From the NCBI GenBank assembly GCA_029718625.1, contig CM056389.1, forward strand, positions 5,826,014-5,890,013: 64,000 bases of DNA, written 5' to 3'. The position numbers were made by a program, and so were the translations under genes. Position 1 is the first letter of the stretch. Every line of letters begins with the position of its first letter. The notes under the pieces are model-generated. The model did not search any database. It was not told the DNA's origin and saw only the letters and a program-made list of their open reading frames with translations. This document shows positions 45,325 to 56,792 of the stretch, piece by piece. Source of the DNA: Synaphobranchus kaupii (Eukaryota; Chordata; Actinopteri; Anguilliformes; Synaphobranchidae).

Positions 45325-45590
45325 GTTGCATATCCTTTGCGTGCGAGGACTGCCTGAAGTCTGTGAGCTCTAGAAATCATCAGATGCTTGGTATCTTCAC
45401 TGGTGATGCTAAGCCAGACCTGTACTGCAGTCTTCTTCAGTTACAATATGGATGAAAATGCCCTCAAATTAAAGCTAACAGTCTGTACTTTAGCCTCAAA
45501 TTCATTGTATCATTTCACATCCAAAGTGTTGGAGTACAGAGCCAAAAGACTGGGGGGGGGGGGGGGGGGGAATCACTGTTCACTGTATAT
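45325..45590 (-). mobile_element. Tc1-like remnant: transposase C-terminus plus terminal repeat
   Basis: On the minus strand 45327-45440 encodes the Tc1 transposase tail (KTAVQVWLSITSEDTKHLM, then SRAHRLQAVLARKGYATK). It is followed on the plus strand by CCCTCAAATTAAAGCTAACA and GGAGTACAGAGCCAAAAGAC. This is the terminal repeat of the family seen complete at 9787-10269. A 19-21 nt poly-G run (about 45553-45571) replaces part of the terminal repeat. The far half is missing. Confidence 0.8.
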
Positions 45591-47837
45591 ATCCTTTACT
45601 TGACCAGTCTGTTGGGATTTCTTTTCACACTAAAACATTACATAGCATACATGATTCAGCTACTCATAATGTCAGTGTTCATGATTTATTCAAATTACAT
45701 GACAGCAGGTGGTCCCTTTGGACCCTGACAAAGAACTTATTGAATTGAATGCCATCCAATGTCTTTAACAAGATAAATTGAGTTTGTATGAATGAATAAC
45801 TAATATAGTATATATAGGGACATTGGGATACTGGGAGTCATTATGTGTTTTGAGGGAACAATGTCAAGAAAGATGGCATTTTCCTTGCCAGTTATGGTAA
45901 TGTATGGATAAATAGAATTGTATTTGCATAAGATGTATTCCAATATCAACATGTCATCTTCCTTTTACCTGTCACCAATCATTGTTCATATATTTCTGAT
46001 TTGACAATAAACATACAAAATGACAGAAATAACCTGGTGTCATTGTGGTTTGAATGGTGGTGGAGGTGAATAGTTCTACAGTTTATTTACCTTTTGTGAA
46101 TGTCACCATATTGTGTGAAATAAATATTCTGAAAATGTTCTCTTTGCTTAATTGCTGGTATAATTTATTTGTTTTGTTCTAGAGACCAGACCACGCACAT
46201 CTAATCAACCCATAGCCATAATAACAGTGTTAGATCTTTAATCTCAATCATTAATCTTACAACAATTTGTAAGATGGATGTACAGCATTGTACCCAGGTT
46301 GTGTTGCTTAATATTGTTTCATTGTTAATACCCTTCATGTTATTATGGCATTGGGTTGTTTGTATGTGGTTCTCTCTGCTGGCATGTGACATGCAGAGGT
46401 CTGGCTATACACTGTCCCATCTGGATATAGGGAAAACTCCACTTCTCAACACAATGGCAGACAGCAGGTCATACCTTCAGATCTTGATAAAGGTGTCTTA
46501 CTGATAACAAGGATGGTAAAGAGAAATATTGATAAGGTAACAGTTTTTTCTCCATCAAAATACATCCAAATACTTTGAAATAAATGAATGAGTTATCATT
46601 TGGTGGTGCTACCTTAATGTTCTATATGGTCACACCAAATGTTCTGGAGAGGACACTTTTTTGAACAACAGTCCAATTAGGATTTTACACTTAAACAAGC
46701 TGTTGCAAAAACAAACCACTCCGTATAACAAAGTTGAATCTTTACTTTTCTATAGAATATGGTATAATTATAAATATAGTTGAATAAAGTATTGAATAAA
46801 ACATTGTTACCTATATCTGGACAGGCCTTTTTTTGTTATTTTTTCATACACTTTTCGGTTCAGCCAACAGATTTCATTTAGGCCTCATATAGGCTTACTG
46901 TTAGAGGTAAATCTTTTCCTACTTTATCTCAAGGCAGATGGATTCCAGAAGCAGTCAAGAATGAGAATTGGCAACTTCATTTGTTTATGTAGCATTACCA
47001 ACATTGTACTTTTCGCATTCGTACTTCAATAAAGTACATGTACGGTACAATATATAATAACCAGAGTAGTTATGTTAGTCAATCCCACACTCTCAAAACA
47101 CATTTATTTATGTATTTGCATGAATAAAGAACAAATGCAAGTCAAAGTCATTTACAGAAATATGCCAGAGAGGTTGGAAACCCTACAGGGCTTATGCTAG
47201 AAGCTCACTTTACAAAACAAAATCATATTAATTGAAGAACAATAAAGGATTGTATTATATAAAAAAATATTTTAAAATAAAGCAATAATAAGAAAAAAAC
47301 TGAATAAATATTCATTGTGAAAATAGAAGAGAACAGAGAAGGGAAAGAGGAAAATACTGCTATTACATTGTAGGATTTAATAAATAACCCTTATCCCTGT
47401 GTTTGAACACCTAGGGAGGGGTACATTTCATTAAGATTTTTTTTTTTTTTTAGAGTAGAATCAATACGCCGAGATAGGTGGTGATATTGTGAAATGATCC
47501 GCGTGTGTCAGGACGAAACACCTCTCTCTCTTCGCTCTCTAACCAATGCGGTTGTTGGTTTGTTTGAAGGCGCGGCGATGTAATTGAAGGCGCCCGAGAG
47601 CTGCTGCACCGCTGCTAATGCGCCTGGCAAGCCGCCTGCTTAACCTCCTGTTGTCATTTGCGCCTTAGTTCCATAGAGCGTATAGCCTATAGAACTGGAG
47701 AGGCGGGAGGAGCCAGGAGTTGCAGCAACCAATATGGCGTCCAATGCACCGCACCTCTCAGTTTCCCATAGGCTATAATGGAGAAACTCCTGCCTTTTTA
47801 TATCAAACTAAGCGGTTTACAGTCATATTTTCAACCC
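45591..47837. other. Gene-poor intergenic sequence
   Basis: No exon or element boundary is recognised. It contains a T-run at about 47440 and a CG-richer patch at 47540-47640. The open frames at 46201-46392 and 46274-46504 have no signature. Confidence 0.4.
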
Positions 47838-47970
47838 AGTTATACCCGTAATACATATAAGAATACGAATCAATGCGTGATTTTACTTGACGCGACTCGA
47901 TAACGAAGTTATAGCCTCCGTTGTTTCCGTTGTTTTACTCTCCGCGAGTCAACACTCGACTCTCTGGTTG
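47838..47970. repeat. Interspersed repeat C, copy 2
   Basis: TACCCGTAATACATATAAGA, ACGAAGTTATAG, GTTGTTTTACTC and CTCTGGTTGGTC blocks match 21332-21440 in the same order. This copy carries additional sequence between blocks, so it is the longer version. Confidence 0.6.
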
Positions 47971-50142
47971 GTCGTACTGAACACGTGATGATGAAGAGCC
48001 TACAAAGACCATCTACCAACATGAAAAAGTTGAACGAAATGTAATTACGATACAGCGTAAAGTAGTTGGTGCGAGCAGTGTGCCCATGGAATTCAGTGAG
48101 ATATTTTTTCGGTTAATCAGTTCAGTCAATGTTTTTTGTCTGAGACCGCTGCAATAAAGTTTATACATACATATTTTGAGGGCAGTGTATTGTTTGAAAT
48201 ATGATTTACAATATGTTTTTCGTATATCAGTTGGTTTAGAACGAGGGTAGCAGATATAATAACGGTTGTAAACCATAGACTGTATAATGTTGGTGGGAGG
48301 AGTAAGGAGCTAGACACAGGTGAACACAATAGGAAACAATGATTCAATAACAGAAGACACGGACTGGAATGCACGCAAACACATAGATAACACACGGCCT
48401 GGGATTAGCAGGTAAACGAGTGCACAGCACGAGGGGCGGAGTCTGAAAGTGGATACAGCTGAAGAGAGTTGAGGAACAACAGCGAGTAGAGCAGAGATAG
48501 AAAAGCTAAGGGAGAATGACAGCTGCAGTGCGGAGCAAGAGAGTGATTAGCCTACTAATTAAGTGACGTTAGTACAAAATTCTAAATCTCCTACGTTAGT
48601 AAGTGTGAATCGTTAGTTATATATACACATTAACCTATTAGTTATCGTTAGTATATAAATATAAATACACAGTTAGTATTTTTAGTTGGATTAGTATATG
48701 TACAATAATAATTAGTTCAGAAGAAAGGAAAACGAGACATGAAATACAGGGGAAATCCCGCATGTGACAAGGGAACTGAAGTGGAGTGTTAAATGGGAAC
48801 TTAACCAGTAATACGAATGAAAACAAACAACCACACGTAAGGAAAATAATAAAGTAACAGAAAATAAACAGAACACAATACACAAACAAACAGAACCATA
48901 ACAATAAGAAACTGCGAATAAGAAACCAACTTCAGCCTCGTGAAACGATACCTATCTAGTCAACTGAGCTGCCTCTATTTATTGCAAGCAAGCTAATCGA
49001 CTAAGTTATGAATCTATGTTTAGCTGACTATTACTGCAATAATTGTTTTATCTCCGATTGAACTGCGCATCTCGCCTCAAAATGTTAAATCCCCAGGCAA
49101 AGAAGTCATCCACGATTTCCAACGCATCTGCGATTGGTAGAAACCGCTTAGAAAGACGAGCTTGTCCTGGCGCTGGCGATTGGCAGATTTTCATATTTAA
49201 TAAAGGACTAGTTGTTTTACACCAGCGCTAGATTGACTTTATGAAACTTTGAAATGCAAATATTATGTATAATCTCATTTAAAAAGTGGTTATAGCCTAT
49301 TTATTTTGGCGGCTGGGCCAGTGGAGTAGCCTATCTGTGTGTGACCCACTGCAACCGCGTAACACGCACGCGCGCTTGTTGATGTCCACATATAGTGCAT
49401 TAAGTCCTGTTATTTTCATTCAATCATTCAAGCTAGTTTGAGATGGTTTGCAAAATTAATTTCAATAAATGTAAAAAAACATTTAATTTATTGTTTGTTT
49501 TACACAATACCTGGTTTAAATATGTAGCTACAGACACAAAACATGTTCTAAATCTCTAAAACATTACCCCTAACAAATGGGGTACCCGCCCAAAAACTGA
49601 AACTGAAACTTTGAGCATTTCCAAAAAACGGAAACTAAACTAAAACCCATTCTTAAAACTAAACTGAAATTGAAATCAAAATGTAAAACTAAATAAAAAT
49701 AAAAACTAATGAAAAACGTAAAACTATAATAACCCTGTAGCTCAGTAACAACTTTCTTTGGTGCAGAAAATACGTCTACAAAGACAAATTTTACGATGAA
49801 AGCGCTTGCAGTATCGTCGCTAATAGAAAATGCTTTCTATCATATATCGAGGGAAGTCGGGAACTTTCTTTTAATAGGCTGCGTGTTCGTGCCGAAATGG
49901 CGCATTGCGCTTGATGCAGCATTTGTTGTAGTTATAGCCCAATTATTATTTTTTGAAAGCTCAAGGATGTAAAACTAATTGAAAGCACTGTGATAGCTTT
50001 CTTTGTTCATTTAAAATCCTCTCCCTCTCAGACACGTACCGAACCCTGTTATCGGGCGGAAACCAGACATTTTTGTGATCAACATACGATACTGATAGTC
50101 TATTATTCTGGCACATACCATTGAACATATTATATTTATTAG
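47971..50142. other. Gene-poor intergenic sequence
   Basis: A low-complexity patch of GAAACTAAACTAAAAC-type words lies at 49590-49735. The segment 48250-48500 (GGTGGGAGGAGTAAGGAGCT, GACACAGGTGAACACAATAG) looks repeat-derived but was not assigned. No exon is supported. Confidence 0.4.
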
Positions 50143-50897
50143 GTTCACAAAACGATAAGCTAACTTTTAAGCCAATAACCATGTACATGTGACCGGTAGT
50201 TTTTTTTTTGTTTTAACGTCTTTTAGATGAGAAAGTAGGCTACTGTCAAAAAAGGGGCGCCCTTTATCGGGCGGCTCTTGTAGTGCATAAACAAGCTCAC
50301 GATTATTGTTGTTTTAATAATCAATTAATAGTTTATTTCATCAAGAAAGATACCGTTTGAATAACCAATATGTTGGCAAAATAGCTGGCTAACTGGATAG
50401 TTTACCTGGCAGTCCGAAAGATGTCAATATTGGGTTTATTTCTTCACAAAACGATGAACTAAGTTTTAAGCCAATATTAAACATGTAGACGTGACCGGTA
50501 GTTTTTTGTTTTAACGTCTTTTAGATGAGACAGTAATGTCAAAAAAGGGGAGACAACTATCGTTTATTGGCTTAAAAGAGATAGGCTCAATAGCATTGGA
50601 TTTATTTCTTTACAAAAACGATGTTAACTTTTAAGCCAATAACGTGTTTTTTTTTTCGTTTTAACGTCTTTAAGATGAGACGAGACTGCCAAAGAAAGGG
50701 CGCCCATTATCGGGCGGCTGTTGTAATCCATAAACAAGCTCATGATTATTGTTGTTTTAAGAATCAATTAATAGTTTATTTCATCAAGAAAGATACCGTT
50801 TGAATAACCAATATATTGGCTAAATAGCTGGCTAACTGGATAGTTTACCTGGCAGTCCGGAAGTTGTCAATATGTTTGGATTTATTTCTTCACCTAA
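50143..50897. repeat. Three tandem copies of a transposon left end with flank
   Basis: Copies start at about 50143, 50445 and 50606. Each contains TTTTAAGCCAATA, GTTTTAACGTCTTT and AGATGAGA. Copies 1 and 3 run on through GGGCGCCC, TTATCGGGCGGCT, AACAAGCTCAYGATTATTGT and TGGCTAACTGGATAGTTTAC. Copy 2 is truncated. The repeat spans the left terminus of the pogo-like element together with sequence outside it. Confidence 0.88.
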
Positions 50898-51121
50898 CGC
50901 GCCCTCAAGTGGACATATAAAAAAATGGCACTGTTGGCGCTTAATAGTTGAGTTGATTACACACATTTTGCTAATATTGTAAATGTGCTACACACATATC
51001 AATCTATTAATGATCAAATATATATTTATACCTGTATTGTAAACAATAATCTTATTATCAAACATACTGTATATATGACTATAAAAATAGTTTTATTTTT
51101 ATTTTTTCAAAAAAAAATTTT

Positions 51122-51475
51122 ATGGCAGCATTGGTGGAGGTTGAGGTGATGACTGTGGTGGCAGCAGTCTGGGTTCCTGTGGGGAAAAAAAACAAGGTAG
51201 AAAGCATGAGGCATGCATTATGCACATTATGTGTGTCAACAGTATTCAGGGCAAACTAAATAGTTATTTTGTATAACCCGTTTTATTCTGCATGCCACTG
51301 TCATATAACCTACCTGAAGGCGGTGTCCTGGGGGTGGTGGCAGTGGGGGATACAGAGCCTGAGGTGAAGACTGGGACAGTGGTGGAGGCAGAGCTGGAGG
51401 CAGAAGAGGAAGCAGCGGGGGTGGAGGACACAACGGAGTATGGCCGTTTTACCGGCCTTCATTTTTCTAAAAAAA
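51122..51475 (-). other. Possible 3' exons of the pogo-like element
   Basis: On the minus strand, a segment ending in donor CCTTCAG|GTAGGTT (about 51314) is preceded by a TTTTTTTTAG acceptor. A later acceptor TTTTTTTTCCCCACAG lies at about 51182. The joined frame would be Ser/Thr/Pro-rich (TATTPRTPPS, TAATTVITSTST). The splice signals are good but the protein is low-complexity, so this remains tentative. Confidence 0.35.
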
Positions 51476-51605
51476 ATAAAATACAATAGTGATACAAATA
51501 ATAGAAAAACAAGACAGGCGGCAAAGTAATAATACAAGAAACAAGAATAGGCAACAAACTGTTTATGTATAATATTAACTACCTCTACGGTTGCTGGGTG
51601 GCGCT

Positions 51606-53598
51606 TTATGTGAGAGGGGGTTGGTGTCGGAAGAGACAGGAGGCGATGTTATGGCCGTGATGTTGATTTGTTGGGTGAGTGCGGCGGGCAGGAGGCTGGT
51701 ACTGCTGCCGCCAGGCTGGAGGAGCTGCTGATGGTTTTGCAGGAGGTTGAAGGATTGCCGATGGAATGGGCGGGGGGAGGGGCAGGTGACCTGCTTCTGC
51801 TGCTGGGGCCCCCGGGCTGTCACACAGGGAGGGGCTGATGGTGTTGCTACTGTCAGAGGTGGTGGTCCCAACACCGGCGATGACTGCCTCGATGGTCTCT
51901 TCGACGGCAGCCCTCTCCGTCTCTCTCTGTCTTTTGAGGGCTGCTCGTCTCTGCCGCTCAGCGTTTCCGGCCCTCTCCTTCTCCACTCTCTCCAGGTACT
52001 GATGTTCGTACTGACTCGCTGTGATCACCCTTGCAGCCACAGGGAGCCTCCGCACTGGACTACGCTGGATGGGTGGTAGCAGTGCAGCCAGGTCCCTGGG
52101 GATCAGTCCCTCTGCCACCAAGGGATGCTCCTCAGGGGTAGGCTGCCGGTGTAGGCTGCAGGTGTAGGCTGCAGGTGTAGGCTGCAGGTGCAGGTGCAGG
52201 TGGTTGTGCTGGTGGTCGAGCTGGTGGACGACTGTGCAGCTGCAAGTGGAATGGATGTTGTTGTGGAGGAGCCTGGAGAGGTGTTGCTGGTGTCAGGACC
52301 TGGTTGCACATCAGATGGCATTAAACGTGACTCATCCATTACGGATGGGTCGAAAGGGAAGATGCCCGTGTTCCTAAAGCTTGCCACCGCAATCTTCTTC
52401 TCCTTGCAGCTCTTGTAAGGGATGTTGAATATTTTGGGAAACTCAGATTTTGTAACAATGTATGAATTTTGATATTGGGAACAAAGCCCGGCCTGAATTG
52501 AAAAACCACTCTTGAGTGGCCCAAAATATCCAACATCCAGAGGCTGAAGGAGGTGGGAAGTGTGCGGGTGGCAGGCAAAGGAGCGTGACACCTTCCCTTA
52601 CAGCCATCCGAAGTACTTCCAGGTCCAGGTGGCTCTTATGTCCATCAAAGATGAGAAGGAGAGGGCGCTCAGGAACGGCGTGGCGGATGAAATGCTGGAA
52701 CCACTTTCTGAACAGCTCCCCGTCAATGTGCCCTGCCTTAGATCTTGAGTACAGGGCATTCCTGGGACCTCCCTGTATGAATGATGGATCTGCTGGGAAG
52801 CCCGACTTAAATATGATGTTTGGGGGGATGTCTCCCCCAGCAGCATTGAAACAGGCCAGCACTGACACGTGTTCCCTGGTGCCACGGGACTGGCGGTAGA
52901 CATGTTTAACGCCTCTACGTGCCAGCACTTTCTCCCTACCCCTCTCCATTGCAAACCCAGTCTCATCGCAATTGTAGATTTGACTGGGTTTGTCCTTCAA
53001 CCCCAGGGCCTCCAGGGTCCCGTCCAGCAGGGTGTAGAATTGGTCTACCACCTCCCGCGTAGCACAAGCTGCCCGTGCCCTGTCAAGGTTGTCCGGCCTG
53101 CTCATGCTCAGGACATCTATGTACCTGGCTCTGAAATTTTTCCACCACGTCTTTCCCAGTTTTGGGATATTCCCCCCCGGGTGCCTCTTCCGACGCAGCG
53201 CAGTTGCAAATGCCGCCAGGATGCGGTGGGTCAAGGGGAAGCCACGGGGCGTGCAGTAGAGGCAATACTGCACCAGAGAATTCTCATCCTCTGGTGACAG
53301 CATTGTCGGTCCCCCACTACGGCTCCCGTGGACAACCCGGCCACTGACCCTGTCCTGCAGGGTCTGCCTCGGCACCTGATGGATCTGCATATTATAGGAA
53401 AATAAAACAACATTTTGATTAACATTTATGCTTGTTATTTGCTTATCGTTTTACAAAGGTGTTTGTAGAATATTGACTTTGGTTGTCATTGTTTCTGCTG
53501 TTGGTGATGGTTTACTGACGTGTATTCATTCACAAACTAACCCTGGCAGCCTTACGGACAGGCATCCCCCTCTCACAGTCCTCCATGGTCGCCGTCAT
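51606..53598 (-). pseudogene. Pogo-like transposase (pipsqueak/CENP-B HTH plus DDE_1), frameshifted
   Basis: The first exon starts at ATG 53598 (or 53586) and reads GMPVRKAAR to donor AGG|GTTAGT at 53541. After a 157-bp intron ending TATAATATGCAG, it continues at 53384 with IHQVPRQTLQDRVSGRV, completing a pipsqueak helix-turn-helix. A CENP-B-type second DNA-binding part follows (GFPLTHRILAAFATAL, GKTWWKNFRARY). The DDE_1 domain has IYNCDETGFAMERGREKVLA (first Asp), RPLLLIFDGHKSHLDLEVL (second Asp) and, after a +1 frameshift near 52570, HTSHLLQPLDVGYFGPLKSG (third Asp). A second frameshift near 52110 leads to a C-terminal ITASQYEHQYLERVEKERAG charged segment. The frameshifts imply a dead copy unless they are sequence errors. 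Confidence 0.85.
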
Positions 53599-54475
53599 GG
53601 CCTCTTCCTTTCACTGCTTCCTCTTCTCTGTCTATAACATATAACTGATTAAGATACTGCATTGTCTTTATTAATCTTTTAAAGATTATTCATATATAGT
53701 GTCTTGTCTATTGTCTTGTCTAAATGTTGAAAATATGTCTCTATTAGAAAAGAGCAATGTATCATTATTGTGCATGCAAGTCATACCAGTAAGGTATACA
53801 CTATACAGCAAATACGATTTGTAGCTTAAAGTTTAACAGAGTTAATGGGCGAATTAACAGACATATCGCTCAACGCAGCAGGTGCTTATAAACATTATCC
53901 GAGATAGGTGAAAAATCCGATAGGAAACATGAACAACATCGATTCATATGGGTTGTACAGATTGTCTATAATAATCGTATCTTCATATCACGGTAATATG
54001 ACATTCTCTCAACAGTTGGAAACATCGCTAGCTATCTAGCTCAAGTTTTAGCGACATTTTATTTAATTAAATCCCCCGAAGTAAACAAGACTATGCCGTG
54101 TAGTACACCAGCGCAGAAGTAGAATCAGATTTCGGACATTTTTTTCACATAGGGGGCGTGATAAAAAGGCTCATAAAATGTGTAATTATCGTTAAATATT
54201 CATGAAAATGAGCGGATACATACCTTGTTTGGTTTGAAGTGGGTGGGAAATACTGGTTTTCTTTTTTTCCGTTGGCAAATCAGCTCTCGAGGAAGTTCAA
54301 ATATGGTCGAACGAGGACGTGCCCGATAAAGGGCGCCCTGTAGCTATTAAAGTCAGTAGACTAATTTCAGTTACATGCCGTTGTTTGTTGTGTAATGTAA
54401 TTCCAGTTGGGTTTTGAAACGGACCCCCAAATGGCAAAGTCCGCCTATGAAGGGAGATATTTCACCCAAACAAGA

Positions 54476-54578
<103 letters not shown>

Positions 54579-54978
54579 GTGTGCCAGAAGCGATCTCACA
54601 CCTCTTCAGTAGTCGCCAATGTCGAGTGTATTTAAGTTTTGCTATTTGTGTCTTAACGTGAGTGACGTCCAAAATGTTCAAAAGATGAACAAGAAGGCCT
54701 TTCTTTAAACAGGGGTTTCCAACCTTTTCGGATCCAGGGACCCCCACTCAGGCTTAAAGGCATCCAGGGGCACCCAGTTAAAAATATATATTATTGTTAT
54801 TATATTTTATATTTTTCAAAAAAAGCTTTCTATTTTGAAACATTTACCCAAATCTATACAGAGTCATTGCATATCAAGTCTGGCCATGAGCCCAATTAGT
54901 TGCCTTATGTTGAAAACCCAGGCAATATAGCGGTATCCTGTGGCTTTGGTAGAGATTTCCGCTCGATACAGCATGACT

Positions 54979-54990
54979 AAAAACGAAACT
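54979..54990 (+). promoter_or_regulatory. ISRE-like motif just upstream of gene B start codon
   Basis: AAAAACGAAACT matches the interferon-stimulated response element GAAANNGAAACT at all but the first specified position. It ends 12 bp before the ATG at 55002. PARP14 is interferon-induced in vertebrates, so the site fits, but function is inferred. Confidence 0.45.
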
Positions 54991-55001
54991 TAAGTCCATT
55001 A

Positions 55002-55179
55002 ATGATGGAGGACTATCCGTATGCAGTCACCTTCGCATGTGAATGGGGGTCTAATCCCCCGAAAGCGATAAAGAACAAACTACAGATTTACTTTCAGAGC
55101 AAAGAGAAATCAGGCGGCGGGGACTGTCAAGTGGAGTTCACCGGCGGAGAAGCTACTGTTTCCTTTAAATCCAAGGACG
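55002..55179 (+). CDS. PARP14-like gene B, first coding exon
   Basis: ATG at 55002 is preceded in frame by a TAA at 54978, which fixes the start region (a second ATG follows immediately). The 59 codons plus one base end at donor GACG|GTATGG. Residues [20 protein letters not shown] followed by GGGDCQVEF closely match the N-terminal RRM-like segment of vertebrate PARP14 (PPK...KLQMYFQS...SGGGECEV). This is therefore the 5' end of a second PARP14-like gene, on the same strand as gene A and 30 kb downstream of its stop. N-terminal RRM-like domains are predicted RNA- or protein-interaction modules. The rest of the gene lies beyond the window. Confidence 0.88.
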
Positions 55180-55368
55180 GTATGGAAACGTGCGCAAGCC
55201 GCGCAGTAATTGTTACATCGCTTATAAGAACAAATTAAATTAAAAAGTAGCGGCTAATACATTTTCTGGAAATAGGTGTGCTACGGGATTAAAAATCCAA
55301 ATTATTATTTAGCTACTAAATATGTGCAACGTGAATGATTGTGCTATTGTTTGAGAAAAGCCAAACCA

Positions 55369-55380
55369 GAAAGCGAAACC
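55369..55380 (+). promoter_or_regulatory. ISRE-like motif in intron 1 of gene B
   Basis: GAAAGCGAAACC matches GAAANNGAAAC exactly at the specified positions, with a C at the last base. It lies 189 bp after the end of the first coding exon. Together with the motif at 54979 it forms a pair flanking exon 1. Activity is an inference. Confidence 0.5.
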
Positions 55381-55577
55381 GAATGAAATGTCGAGCTCGG
55401 TTTAATATCAGGGTTCTTTGACCCAATTATAGAGACTACTTATAAGCACTGTGTAGGCTATTATTGTACATTTGAATGTTGTTTTATGGTTTTAAAGTTA
55501 AATAGATTAAATGTATCTTAAGTATTTAGCTGACTATATATATTATATGAATGTTTACGTGTTCACTATTAATACAG

Positions 55578-55690
55578 TCAGAGAAAGAGTCGTTGCAAAA
55601 GAAGACCACGAACTCGCAGTAGAAAACGGAAAAGTGAAATTGCGACTTTTGCGGCGTGAGGAGAACCGGGAAGAGGCTGTCCATGGAGCG
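55578..55690 (+). CDS. PARP14-like gene B, second coding exon
   Basis: Acceptor TATTAATACAG at 55577 completes the split Val codon from exon 1. The junction reads SKDVRERVVAKEDHELAVEN, continuing as GKVKLRLLRREENREEAVHG, and the exon ends on a codon at GCG|GTGAGT. The V...KV....HEL pattern continues the RRM-like segment of PARP14 (human ...EDVRQKVLERKNHELVW...), confirming the exon pair. The following intron extends at least 8.3 kb to the window edge and contains a foldback element and the 40-bp minisatellite. Confidence 0.85.
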
Positions 55691-56196
55691 GTGAGTTACG
55701 CCACCAATTCTCTCTCTCCACCACACAATATTATCCATCTGCAGACTGCAGGCGCTCACGGAACGCCCCTTCTTCGGGAACGCCGCTTCTATGGGAACGC
55801 CTTTTCATACGTCACGTCACTCAGAGGTTGTCCTGACAACTTTATTGTCTGGGTTACAGCTTAGTACACACACACAAAAAAGATCATAAACATAAAACAA
55901 AAAACATTATAGATGTGCTGTTCATGATTGCATGATAGCAAATCAGTATAAAAGTGTTGTTTTAATGTTCAAGTAAACCTTGTAGGAGTGTAGGGAAACA
56001 AAAACGGAGCAAGTCATTTTGTTTGTTGCAAAGCTATTTCGGAACTCCTTTGTAATACTGTTACAAACAGACCGTTAAAATATTATTTCCATGGCTCCGT
56101 GTGTTAACGTTACAAACGATTGACAACTCGGGTGCAGCCGAGTTACGTCACACACGCGACTCTTTTTAAATAGAATTTAAAGTGTAAGTGTATTAA
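55691..56196. other. Intron 2 of gene B, unassigned part
   Basis: This is the sequence between the donor at 55691 and the foldback element. No exon or element ends are seen. The open frame to 55864 is read-through of exon 2. Confidence 0.5.
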
Positions 56197-56792
56197 AGGT
56201 TGTATCAGCGATTTTGGGTGGAAACATAAATGATCACATTCATCTGATTTTTCCTCACGATCCGCTAGCTGCCCGCCCCATAAGCAGGCCGTCAAAAAAC
56301 CGCGTCTCTGTAGGCAGCCTATGCTCCGAGATCGTACACAAAAACAATGGTACTACCAACTACTCAAAACCAAAATAAACAGTATTCCAACCAATCACAA
56401 TTATCTGCACAAACGTGACGTCACTTCTGAACCGAAATCCCAAACAAACATACTTATGAATAATTATGTTATGTTTTAAAAAATAGTGTTCAAGCATCCA
56501 GAATTATAACCACGTTAATAACGTTTGTAAGAAACCAAACCGTTTGTAAATCCGTCAAGATTTCAGCGAGATAAGAGTATTAGCGTTTGTGCAGATCATT
56601 GTGATTGGTTGGAATACTGTTTATTTTGGTTTTGAGTAGTTGGTAGTACCATTTGTTTTTGTGTACGATCTCGGAGCATAGGCTGCCTACAGAGACGCGG
56701 TTTTTTGACGGCCTGCTTATGGGGCGGGCAGCTAGCGGATCGTGAGAAAAAAAAAAAATGTATGTTTCCACCCAAAATCGCTGATACAACCT
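56197..56792. mobile_element. Foldback TTAA element (TIR AGGTTGTATCAGCGATTTTG)
   Basis: The left end AGGTTGTATCAGCGATTTTG and right end CAAAATCGCTGATACAACCT are exact inverted repeats, flanked by TTAA (56193-56196, 56793-56796). Arms of about 215 bp pair almost completely (GACGGCCTGCTTATGGGGCG with its complement; GTTGGAATACTGTTTATTTT with its complement) around a loop of about 165 bp. It has no coding capacity. It lies within intron 2 of gene B, where a transcript would form a long double-stranded stem. Confidence 0.88.

Larger units (their letters stand above)
50255..54338 (-). mobile_element. Pogo-like (DDE_1) DNA transposon with 18-bp GGGCGCC termini
   Basis: The right end GCCCGATAAAGGGCGCCC (54321-54338) is the exact complement of GGGCGCCCTTTATCGGGC (50255-50272). 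A second left end with one mismatch is at 50698-50715. The interior, about 4.1 kb, encodes an intron-containing transposase on the minus strand. Pogo elements normally have CAG-type ends and TA duplications, neither of which is obvious here, so family placement rests on the transposase. It lies between the two PARP14-like genes, ending about 660 bp before the gene B start codon. Confidence 0.75.

Noticed and set aside
51236..51537. Pro/Cys/His-rich frames as an independent gene
   Set aside because: They lie inside the pogo-like transposon next to splice-like signals, and are at most its 3' exons.
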